DNA from: Sphingobium jiangsuense | Lineage (GTDB): Bacteria; Pseudomonadota; Alphaproteobacteria; Sphingomonadales; Sphingomonadaceae | Reading direction: 5' to 3' | DNA: 64,000 nt | Assembly: GCF_014196495.1 (NCBI RefSeq) | Contig: NZ_JACIDT010000010.1 | Coordinates: forward strand, 112,791-176,790 | Shown: in pieces, positions 57,834 through 64,000 of the stretch | Layout of the letters: each line of letters starts with the position of its first letter | How positions within the stretch are numbered: position 1 is the first letter of the stretch | Program-made: the position numbers and the translations under genes | Notes under the pieces: model-generated | Database searches by the model: none | Seen by the model: only the letters and a program-made list of their open reading frames with translations | Told to the model about the DNA's origin: nothing

Positions 57834-58715
57834 TCAATGCGGCTGGCGGTGGTGGTGGCGGAAGCGCAACGGGGGCATGCCGGCGTGGCGCTGGAAGAAG
57901 CGCGAAAAATAGGCCGGATCGTTGAAGCCGATGGAATAGCCGATCTGCGCCACCGTCATGTCGGTGTACAGCAGCGCCCGCCGCGCCTCCAGCAACGCGC
58001 GCTCGTCCAGGATCGCGGCGGGGGACTTGCGCGCTATGCGGGTGCAGGCCGCGCGCAGGCTGCTCTCGCTGACGTGCAGCGCCTCGGCATGGTCGCTCAC
58101 CTTTTCCCTGAGGTGGAAGCGCGCCTCCACCCGTTCGCGGTAGCGGGCGACCAGCGCCGCCGCGGCGGACGGTTCCATGGCGAGATGCGCCTCCTGCAGG
58201 CTGACGGCGCGCAGGCTGAGCACCAGCAGCTGCAGGATCGTCGCATCGACGATCGCGCCATGCCCCTTGACCGACCAGCCCAGCTCCCGCTTCAGCGTGG
58301 CCATATGCTCCTCCACCGCGTCGGCCTCATGCTCTTCCAACTGGAGCAGGCGGGGCTGCGCCATCTGCCCCGCAAGGTCGGCATGGCGGCGGGTGAGGGC
58401 GTCGAAATAGCCGCGCGCCATCGTCGCCACCCAGCCGGTCGATTCATGATGCCAGTCAAACCCGTGCACCACCGTCGCGGGCACGAGCATCATCACCGGG
58501 CAGACGAAGGGCAGGCGCTGGTCCTCCACCCGCATGACGCCGCCGCCCTCGCGGATCAGGAAGCAATGGTGCAGGTCGGCATGGGCATGCGGTTGAATCG
58601 TCCATTCGCTCGGCCGCGACCGGTCGTCAAGCTGCTCGGCGTGTACGAAGTCGTCCCACACGGCCTGATGCGGCTCGCCATAGAGATAGAAGGACGGGAC
58701 GAGGACGGAGGCCAT
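57834..58715 (-). CDS. pobR: AraC-family regulator, PobR-like
   Basis: A 293-residue AraC/XylS regulator: N-terminal cupin-like effector domain (PHAHADLHHCFLIREGGGV) and a C-terminal double HTH (LHVSESSLRAACTRIARKSP, then VAQIGYSIGFNDPAYFSRFFQRHAGM). It is divergent from pobA, so it most likely activates pobA in response to 4-hydroxybenzoate. I start at ATG 58715 (GAGGA upstream) and not 12 codons earlier. Confidence 0.88.
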   Translation of the reverse strand: MASVLVPSFYLYGEPHQAVWDDFVHAEQLDDRSRPSEWTIQPHAHADLHHCFLIREGGGVMRVEDQRLPFVCPVMMLVPATVVHGFDWHHESTGWVATMARGYFDALTRRHADLAGQMAQPRLLQLEEHEADAVEEHMATLKRELGWSVKGHGAIVDATILQLLVLSLRAVSLQEAHLAMEPSAAAALVARYRERVEARFHLREKVSDHAEALHVSESSLRAACTRIARKSPAAILDERALLEARRALLYTDMTVAQIGYSIGFNDPAYFSRFFQRHAGMPPLRFRHHHRQPH

Positions 58716-58733
58716 CCCATATCCTCTACAGCA

Positions 58734-58753
58734 TATTGTTGAATCGTCCAATA
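58734..58753. promoter_or_regulatory. Candidate regulator site in the pobR-pobA gap
   Basis: TATTG-N10-CAATA inverted repeat at 58734-58753 in the 134-base divergent gap between pobR and pobA. AraC-type regulators usually use direct repeats, so this is weak. Confidence 0.3.
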
Positions 58754-58849
58754 AATTGCGCAGTTCTCCTATGGAGGACAGGCGCGCTTTCGCGACAATG
58801 GGGCGTAGGCAGCGGCGTTCCCCGCCGCCCGTTTAGGGAGTCCTGAAAG

Positions 58850-60025
58850 ATGAAGACACAGGTTGCCATCATTGGCGCCGGCCCGGCCGGCATGTTCCTC
58901 GCCCATATGCTGCGCACCGAAGGCATCGATTCCGTGGTGCTGGAACGGCGCGACCGCGACTATGTCGAGGGGCGCGTGCGCGCCGGCGTGCTGGAGCAGA
59001 TCGCGGTCGACGTGATGCGCAAGCTCGGCCTTGCCGACCGGCTGGACCGCGAAGGGCTGGTCCATGGCGGCACCAACCTGTCGCTCGACGGCGAGATCTT
59101 CCATATCGACATGGAAAAGCTGACCGGCGGGTCGACCGTCACCGTCTACGGCCAGCAGGAAGTGATGTTCGATCTGTTCGAGGCGGCGGGGCCGCGCGGC
59201 GTGAACATTGTCTGGAACGCCGACAATGTCTCGCTGCACGGGCTGGACAGCGACAAGCCCAGCGTCCGCTGGACGGAGGAGGGCGCGCAAAAGGAACTGC
59301 AATGCGACTTCGTCGTCGGCTGCGACGGCTTCCACGGCGTCAGCCGCCAGTCCATCCCCGACACGGTGCTGCGCAATTTCGAGCGGGTCTATCCGTTCGG
59401 CTGGCTCGGCATCCTCGCCGACGTGCCGCCGTGCAATGACGAGCTGATCTACGCCAATCATGAGCGTGGCTTCGCGCTCGCCTCGATGCGCTCGCCTACG
59501 CGCAGCCGCTATTATATCCAGTGCGCGCTGGACGACAGGCTGGAGGATTGGTCGGACGATCGCGTGTGGGACGAAGTCTGCCTGCGCCTCGGCCCCACGG
59601 CGGCGGCGAAGGTGGTGCGCGGGCCGAGCTTCGAGAAGAGCATCGCGCCGCTGCGCTCCTTCGTGGCGGAGCCGATGCGCTGGGGCCGTCTGTTCCTGGC
59701 CGGAGACGCCGCGCATATCGTGCCGCCGACCGGCGCTAAGGGCCTGAACCTCGCCGTTTCCGACGTGACCTATCTCAGCGAGGCGCTGGTCGAGCATTAT
59801 AGGGAGCGTTCGGCGGCGGGGCTGGACAATTATTCGGCCCGTGCGCTGGCCCGCGTATGGAAGGCGGAGCGCTTCTCCTGGTGGTTCACCTCGATCACCC
59901 ACCGCTTCCCCAATATGGACGGCTTCGACCGGCGCATCCAGATGGCGGAGCTGGACTATATTCGCGGTTCCGAAAACGCGCAGCGCGTGCTGGCCGAAAA
60001 TTATGTGGGCCTGCCGCTGGACTAA
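58850..60025 (+). CDS. pobA: 4-Hydroxybenzoate 3-monooxygenase PobA
   Basis: FAD/NADPH enzyme that hydroxylates 4-hydroxybenzoate to protocatechuate for the beta-ketoadipate pathway. The 391-residue protein has the FAD motif VAIIGAGPAGMFLAHML, the DG motif VGCDGFHGVSRQSIP and the second FAD motif LFLAGDAAHIVPPTGAKGLN, plus the RVRAGVLEQ signature. The length matches PobA (about 390). GGGAG precedes ATG 58850. A terminator follows at 60104. Confidence 0.96.
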   Translation: MKTQVAIIGAGPAGMFLAHMLRTEGIDSVVLERRDRDYVEGRVRAGVLEQIAVDVMRKLGLADRLDREGLVHGGTNLSLDGEIFHIDMEKLTGGSTVTVYGQQEVMFDLFEAAGPRGVNIVWNADNVSLHGLDSDKPSVRWTEEGAQKELQCDFVVGCDGFHGVSRQSIPDTVLRNFERVYPFGWLGILADVPPCNDELIYANHERGFALASMRSPTRSRYYIQCALDDRLEDWSDDRVWDEVCLRLGPTAAAKVVRGPSFEKSIAPLRSFVAEPMRWGRLFLAGDAAHIVPPTGAKGLNLAVSDVTYLSEALVEHYRERSAAGLDNYSARALARVWKAERFSWWFTSITHRFPNMDGFDRRIQMAELDYIRGSENAQRVLAENYVGLPLD

Positions 60026-60103
60026 GCGGCTCCAGACCGCCCCGTTTCCTGCCGATCCGGCGGGAGGCGGGGTGCCGAAGGTCCTTCGGGAGCTCAGGAA
60101 AAC

Positions 60104-60144
60104 AGGCCGGGGGAGCAGAAAATTCCGCTTCCCGGCCTTTTATA
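60104..60144 (+). terminator. Rho-independent terminator after pobA
   Basis: AGGCCGGG pairs with CCCGGCCT, extended by further imperfect pairing (GAGC with GCTT region), followed by TTTATATTT. Confidence 0.8.
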
Positions 60145-60145
60145 T

Positions 60146-60174
60146 TTGATATTGAGACTAATTCTCATTAATTC
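60146..60174 (+). promoter_or_regulatory. Fur-box-like promoter
   Basis: TTGATA (60146) and TAATTC (60169) lie 17 bases apart, and TGAGACTAATTCTCA at 60153-60167 fills the spacer. This resembles alphaproteobacterial iron-regulator boxes, though only the outer five bases per side are symmetric. Confidence 0.5.
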
Positions 60175-60180
60175 GGATTG

Positions 60181-60284
60181 GGCATGCAGTCAGCGATTCG
60201 CACTCCTTCGGAAAGATGGCTGCTGTATGCGACCCCGTTCTCCTCTCTGGCCAGGGCCGGTTCGTCCGGTCCTGGCTTCTTTTT
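60181..60284 (+). ncRNA. Candidate small RNA under Fur-like control
   Basis: Between the Fur-like promoter and a strong terminator (GCCAGGGCCGG / CCGGTCCTGGC stem at 60250-60276 followed by TTCTTTTT) lies only about 100 bases. A short open frame crosses the terminator stem and is therefore unlikely to be the product. An iron-responsive sRNA is the simplest reading. Beyond it, up to the acyltransferase stop, are only a dispersed repeat and no gene. Confidence 0.4.
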
Positions 60285-60355
60285 GCGGGGGATATGCTTT
60301 GCGACAGGTGTGTCGAGGATCAGGTTGGGGTGGAGAGCGGACTTCCGCCTTTGCC

Positions 60356-60434
60356 GTCACCCCAGCGAAGGCTGGGGTCGCAGGCCATGCTGCGCGCCGC
60401 CTCGTGAGATGCCAGCCTTCGCTGGCATGACGGG
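60356..60434. repeat. Dispersed intergenic palindromic repeat, copy 3
   Basis: CCCCAGCGAAGGCTGGGG, then GATGCCAGCCTTCGCTGGCA, ending ATGACGGGA; near-identical in layout to the copies at 4223 and 30332. Confidence 0.85.
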
Positions 60435-60477
60435 ATAGGAATGGCAAGGATTGGCCGAAAGCAGACGCCCGGATGCG

Positions 60478-61614
60478 CTACCGGCTGCGGTTCGGGGAAA
60501 GGCGCGGGTCGCCTTCCGCCTGCCGCTTGTCCCGCCGCAGCAGCGCGGTGACCAGTCGCTTTCCCGGCAGTTCGACCAGATGATAGAGCGCGCTCGACAC
60601 GGCCAGCGTCAGCAGCAGGAACAGGCCGATCTTCCACGGCGCGACATGGGCCGCATCGGTGACCAGCGCGATCTTGAACCAGGTAAACAGCATGTAATGG
60701 GAAAGATAGGTCGCATAGCTGATCTCGCCCAGATAGCGCAACGCCTGCATCGGCGGGGAAGGGCGGTGCCCGTTCGCCTCGGCGCGGCGCGCATAGTCTG
60801 CCAGCAGGAAGATGAGCGCGGCCGCCATCGCCGGGAACGCCCATAGCTCCGCCCGTGGATTCAGATACCAGAGCAGCGCCGCGCCGCCGAAGATCGCGGC
60901 GGCGACGGTGAGCGGCCCGGTATGCCGCGCGGTCCCGGATTGCAGCCAGAGCGCGCACAGCATCGAGCCCGTCACGAATTCGAACAGGCAGCGGACAAGG
61001 CCGTAGCGGACGATATGCTGGCCGAGATTGTCCAGCCCGGCCGCGTAAAGCCACAGCCCCATGGCCGCGATGAGGATCGCCATGCCCGCGAGCAGCGCGG
61101 CGCGCGGCGCGCGGGCGATCGGCGTCGCCAGGATGAGCAGCGGGAAGAGCAGATAGGCGGCCATTTCCGTGCTGATCGACCAGGCCGGGTGGTTCCAGCT
61201 CAGCGCGTCGGTGAAGCCCCAATTCTGCATCATCGCGATATGCAGCGGCAATTCGGCCCAGGGGTAGCCGGGCGCCGCCCGCCCGCTTAGCGCCAGCAGC
61301 GCGGCAAAGGCGATGGTGAGCAGCAGCATCACCGCGTAGAGCGGATAGATGCGCGCGAGCCTGCGGCAGAGGAACGGCCTTATCCCCGCCGCCCCCTGAT
61401 CCAGCATCGCGCGATGGGACGAGAAATAGATGACGAAGCCCGACAGCAGGAAGAAGAAGTCGACCGCCAGATAGCCCTTGGCGAAGACCGCCCGCACACC
61501 GTCGGGCAGCCAGGGCATGGTGCCCCGGATGTGGTAGAACACCACCAGCCACGCCGCGATGCCGCGCGCGCTGGTGAGGGCGTGCAGATAGGTGGTGGCG
61601 GGCTTCCCCGTCAT
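60478..61614 (-). CDS. Acyltransferase family 3 membrane protein
   Basis: A 378-residue inner-membrane O-acyltransferase of the OafA/NodX type: about ten transmembrane helices, with the family motifs LHALTSARGIAAWLVVFYHI (conserved R and H), KGYLAVDFFFLLSGFVIYF and RRLARIYPLYAVMLL. It probably acetylates an exported glycan. The ATG 61614 overlaps the stop of the upstream ligase gene (ATGA); the longer open frame upstream is spurious. Coupled to the O-glycosylation ligase. Confidence 0.9.
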   Translation of the reverse strand: MTGKPATTYLHALTSARGIAAWLVVFYHIRGTMPWLPDGVRAVFAKGYLAVDFFFLLSGFVIYFSSHRAMLDQGAAGIRPFLCRRLARIYPLYAVMLLLTIAFAALLALSGRAAPGYPWAELPLHIAMMQNWGFTDALSWNHPAWSISTEMAAYLLFPLLILATPIARAPRAALLAGMAILIAAMGLWLYAAGLDNLGQHIVRYGLVRCLFEFVTGSMLCALWLQSGTARHTGPLTVAAAIFGGAALLWYLNPRAELWAFPAMAAALIFLLADYARRAEANGHRPSPPMQALRYLGEISYATYLSHYMLFTWFKIALVTDAAHVAPWKIGLFLLLTLAVSSALYHLVELPGKRLVTALLRRDKRQAEGDPRLSPNRSR

Positions 61615-62996
61615 GCCGCCGCCTCGCCCTGGCGCGAGGACGGACCGGCCGCGCCCGCGCCGGGGAACAGCGTGGTTTCCCCCTGCTGCTTCTCCACGCG
61701 CGCGAGATAGGTCGCCAGCCCGATCTGCAGCGCGATCAGCATGAAGACGAAGGGCTGATAGGCGACGCCGATGAAGGCCGCGCCCAGCAGGTAGACGATG
61801 TGCCCCTGCTGCAGCGCCAGCGCGAGCGGGGAGATCCACGCCCGCTCGGGGTCATCCGCATCGCCCTTGTAGCGCCGGTAGATGCGGTGGATGGTGGTCA
61901 GCGAGAGGATGTGGATCAGCGCCCACATCAGGAAACCCGGATAGCCCTGTTCGCCCAGCACCTCGAAATAGGCGCTGTGATAGGCGCGGCCTTCCTCGGT
62001 GATCCTGCTGCGCACCATGCGCGCGGCATCGCCGGTGCCCTGCACCTCGTTGATGTAATAGGTGAACTTGTTGGACCTGTAGGCATCGAAACCGCCCCCC
62101 GCCGGGTGGGTTTTCACATAATCCCATGTCCATTTCCAGACCTGAACGCGGGTCGAGGCGCTCTGATCACCCTGATAGTTGCGGATCGTGCCCATGCGCT
62201 CGGTGAAGGCGGAGGGCAGGAAGGGGACGGAGACGAGCGCCAGCCCGGCGATGACCGTGCCGATCATCAGCCGCCGCTCGCTGCGCCAGAGCACCAGCAG
62301 GCCGAGCAGGATGATGCACAGGAGGCCGGTGCGGGTCGAGGTGCCGATCGGGATCAGCAGGCACGCGCCCGCCAGCGCGATGCCGTAGAGGCGCACCCGC
62401 CAGTCGGGCCGGAAGACGGTGCCGTGCCGCGCCAGCCAGAAGATCAGCGGGATGATCGCGATGGCGACGGTGGAGATGGTCGATCCCTCGTAAAGGCCGC
62501 TGTTGTTGTCCACCATCAGGTTGAGTTCGCCATAGCCGCCGCCCGACAGCACCGTCTTGATCCCGCCGGTGACGACGATCGCGCTTGCGCACAGGATCAT
62601 CACCAGAATCAGCGCCTCTATCCGCAGCCGTGTGCGCAGCGTCAGCGGCAGGAAGATCGCGAAGATCAGCGATTTCCACACCCAGGACCATTTATGCGCG
62701 GCGTCGATCGGGAAATCCGCGTGCATCGTCGTCCACGCGCACCAGCCCAGCAGCATCACCATCAGCGCCTGCCGCCAGGAAAAGCGGCTGTCCCGCTTGT
62801 CGTCGGCGATCAGCCAGCCGCCGAACGCGAACAGGAAGGCAATGGCCGAAATCGGTATGCTGTTCAGCAATATATAGGTCAGCCGCTGCGGCGAGACGAT
62901 GTCGATATAGCAATAGGCCAGCACGAACAGGAACGGGCGCTTGAACGCCATCGCGAACAGGCAGGCCAGAAAGGCGAGGAAGAACAGGTCACGCAT
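61611..62996 (-). CDS. Putative O-glycosylation ligase, exosortase-A-system type (Wzy_C/DUF5935)
   Basis: A 461-residue multi-pass membrane protein. The N-terminal part (RDLFFLAFLACLFAMAFKRP, YCYIDIVSPQRLTYILLN) is DUF5935-like, and the middle has the Wzy_C/O-antigen ligase core (GTSTRTGLLCIILLGLLVLW) followed by a large periplasmic loop (KTHPAGGGFDAYRSNKFTYY). Such ligases are found with exosortase/EPS loci. ATG 62996 overlaps the preceding small gene by 8 bases. Confidence 0.85.
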   Translation of the reverse strand: MRDLFFLAFLACLFAMAFKRPFLFVLAYCYIDIVSPQRLTYILLNSIPISAIAFLFAFGGWLIADDKRDSRFSWRQALMVMLLGWCAWTTMHADFPIDAAHKWSWVWKSLIFAIFLPLTLRTRLRIEALILVMILCASAIVVTGGIKTVLSGGGYGELNLMVDNNSGLYEGSTISTVAIAIIPLIFWLARHGTVFRPDWRVRLYGIALAGACLLIPIGTSTRTGLLCIILLGLLVLWRSERRLMIGTVIAGLALVSVPFLPSAFTERMGTIRNYQGDQSASTRVQVWKWTWDYVKTHPAGGGFDAYRSNKFTYYINEVQGTGDAARMVRSRITEEGRAYHSAYFEVLGEQGYPGFLMWALIHILSLTTIHRIYRRYKGDADDPERAWISPLALALQQGHIVYLLGAAFIGVAYQPFVFMLIALQIGLATYLARVEKQQGETTLFPGAGAAGPSSRQGEAAA

Positions 62997-63138
62997 CGGG
63001 GAAGATCGTCCTTCCCCCGGCGGTGGAATCGGGATCGGGCGCCGCATCCTCATCGTCGAGGTCCGGGCGTGCCAGCAGCCGCCAGAAGGCGACGAGCAGC
63101 AGCCCGTGACTGAGCAAGATGGAGAAGGTGTCGATCAT
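62989..63138 (-). CDS. Tiny bitopic membrane protein upstream of the ligase
   Basis: A 49-residue frame: MIDTFSILLSHGLLLVAFWR, then an acidic Pro/Asp-rich tail (DLDDEDAAPDPDSTAGG). One transmembrane helix. The stop overlaps the ligase start by 8 bases, which argues for translation; GGAACAGGG precedes the ATG, and a second in-frame ATG lies 12 bases upstream. No family recognised. Confidence 0.55.
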   Translation of the reverse strand: MIDTFSILLSHGLLLVAFWRLLARPDLDDEDAAPDPDSTAGGRTIFPDA

Positions 63139-63358
63139 CCCTGTTCCCATGGCCTTAGTGGCCTGACTATATCCCGGCCGGGGACGATGGCCCCCCGCTT
63201 TCTCCTATGGCATAGCGTGCAGCGGTTGACGTGGCGTTAAGAAAGAATGGCGGAAATCTGCCATATTTCCGAATTCCTCCGAAAAACCCGACCGAAACAT
63301 ATCAAATAGATAGCGCGGTGCCGGAAAACTTTTCCACCGCCATTTCAGGAGGGCGGTG

Positions 63359-63580
63359 ATGGGCTGGGAACCGATCGAGACAAAGCCGCGATATGGTGAT
63401 GGCTGCTATCTCGCATGGTGCCCAGATGCAGGAGATGGATATGGCGCGTGGCTCGTCGTTCATACTCCGCGCAAGAGAACACGCAGTGATCCGACCGTCA
63501 CAACCATAATCACTGGACGGAACTTCAAAGCCTCTCACTGGATGCCTCTGCCCGCGCCTCCATCGGACACCCCCGCATGA
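63359..63580 (+). CDS. DUF551 domain-containing phage protein
   Basis: A 73-residue protein with the DUF551 pattern: MGWEPIETKPRYGDGCYLAW at the start, a central variable loop and FKASHWMPLPAPPSD at the end. DUF551 proteins are small phage/prophage products of unknown function. AGGAGG stands 5 bases before ATG 63359. First of a chain of overlapping small genes at the edge of the window. Confidence 0.85.
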   Translation: MGWEPIETKPRYGDGCYLAWCPDAGDGYGAWLVVHTPRKRTRSDPTVTTIITGRNFKASHWMPLPAPPSDTPA

Positions 63581-63768
63581 CGCCCCGCGACGTGAAGCCG
63601 CCAGAGGAACAGCGCGCGTTCCTGCTCTACTATGCCCGTGTGAGGATAGCTCAGGCCCGTTCACGCCGGTGCAGCCGTTGGAAGGCATGGCACCTCGAAT
63701 GCGCCGCCAGAGCAAGGCGTGAGGCGATGACTATCCAGCCCGCCGCCAAGCAGATGGAGATGTTTTGA
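63577..63768 (+). CDS. Small phage-type hypothetical protein
   Basis: A 63-residue, Arg/Ala-rich helical protein (MTPRDVKPPEEQRAFLLYYA). It overlaps the DUF551 gene by 4 bases (ATGA) and the next gene by one base (TGATG). No family recognised. Confidence 0.65.
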   Translation: MTPRDVKPPEEQRAFLLYYARVRIAQARSRRCSRWKAWHLECAARARREAMTIQPAAKQMEMF

Positions 63769-63938
63769 TGACCAGCCCGCGAGCACGAAGAGGCCGGACA
63801 TATGCCAGCGAACGATACCCGTGGAGCTATCGATCATGGGCGGAGGAAACGCCGGGTGGAGGCATGGCTTTCTGGGGTGAAAGCAACCCGCACTATCCGA
63901 AAGATATGCGCATGATCGCGCGAAGGAGGATGCTATGA
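63768..63938 (+). CDS. Small phage-type hypothetical protein
   Basis: A 56-residue basic protein (MTSPRARRGRTYASERYPWS, later GGMAFWGESNPHYPKDMRM) whose start overlaps the previous stop by one base and whose stop overlaps the next start by four (ATGA). No family recognised. Confidence 0.6.
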   Translation: MTSPRARRGRTYASERYPWSYRSWAEETPGGGMAFWGESNPHYPKDMRMIARRRML

Positions 63939-64000
63939 CCCCCGACCTGATCGAGAAGATGGCGCGGGCGATTAGCTACCGAGACATCGGTTTGCACTGG
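63935..64000 (+). CDS. Partial CDS running off the window
   Basis: ATG 63935 overlaps the previous stop (ATGA), with GAAGGAGG upstream. The visible start is MTPDLIEKMARAISYRDIGL and the frame is open to the end of the window. It continues the chain of small coupled genes. Confidence 0.6.
   Translation, partial: MTPDLIEKMARAISYRDIGLHW

Overview
The window is GC-rich chromosomal DNA from an alphaproteobacterium, most likely a member of the Sphingomonadales. The support is the housekeeping gene orders yqeY-dnaG-rpoD, carA-carB-greA and eno-ftsB-pdhA-pdhB (a pyruvate dehydrogenase E1 beta with an N-terminal lipoyl domain), plus DUF4170, TadE/TadG, trmFO, gyrA and an exosortase-A-type O-glycosylation ligase. 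Genus cannot be fixed from the sequence alone.

Layout. 1-4.8 kb: rpoD, dnaG and a GatB/YqeY protein on the minus strand. 4.9-10.7 kb: carA, carB, greA and a rhomboid protease on the plus strand. 10.9-13.4 kb: small envelope or stress-type proteins (DUF4170, a holin-X-like membrane protein, ElaB/YqjD-like helical proteins, a Lys/Ala-rich protein). 13.7-18.0 kb: enolase, FtsB and both pyruvate dehydrogenase E1 subunits. 18.2-21.1 kb: a minus-strand TadE-TadE-TadG/VWA operon. 21.3-27.3 kb: a squalene/phytoene-synthase-like protein, an EF-hand protein, trmFO, a lipoprotein, a DUF952 protein and gyrA. 27.5-34.2 kb: two paralogous exported helical-repeat proteins, an Lrp/AsnC regulator, a sensor-kinase-like protein with a poorly conserved ATPase domain, and a WalW-type polysaccharide deacetylase.

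34.2-57.6 kb is accessory DNA. Three copies of a 45-bp sequence, the 3' part of a tRNA-Pro(UGG) gene, lie at 34209, 44515 and 57564; only the last belongs to an intact tRNA. They delimit two tandem integrated elements. Element 1 (about 10.3 kb) has its integrase next to the left repeat, an excisionase-like gene, two divergent Arc-type repressors sharing two TATGGCC operators, and a complete arsenic resistance operon (arsR, two different arsenate reductases, acr3, arsH) beside a second tyrosine recombinase. Element 2 (about 13 kb) begins with its own integrase and carries an AlpA-like regulator, a primase/helicase followed by an iteron-like repeat cluster, a serine recombinase, a BrnT/BrnA toxin-antitoxin pair, a train of unknown coupled genes headed by a CopG-like gene broken by an amber codon, and, at its far end, a three-gene cassette of HTH-ImmA/IrrE protease, PIN-like protein and papain-like protein. 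This looks like a phage-satellite-type element carrying a candidate defence or toxin-antitoxin system.

57.6-63.1 kb returns to chromosomal genes: two tRNAs, a pobR-like regulator divergent from pobA (4-hydroxybenzoate hydroxylase), a possible Fur-controlled small transcript, an acyltransferase and an O-glycosylation ligase with a tiny upstream partner. From 63.36 kb to the end a train of very small, translationally coupled phage-type genes starts (DUF551 first), suggesting another prophage or mobile region entering the window. A dispersed intergenic repeat of about 80 bp occurs three times in the chromosomal backbone and was not seen in the islands.
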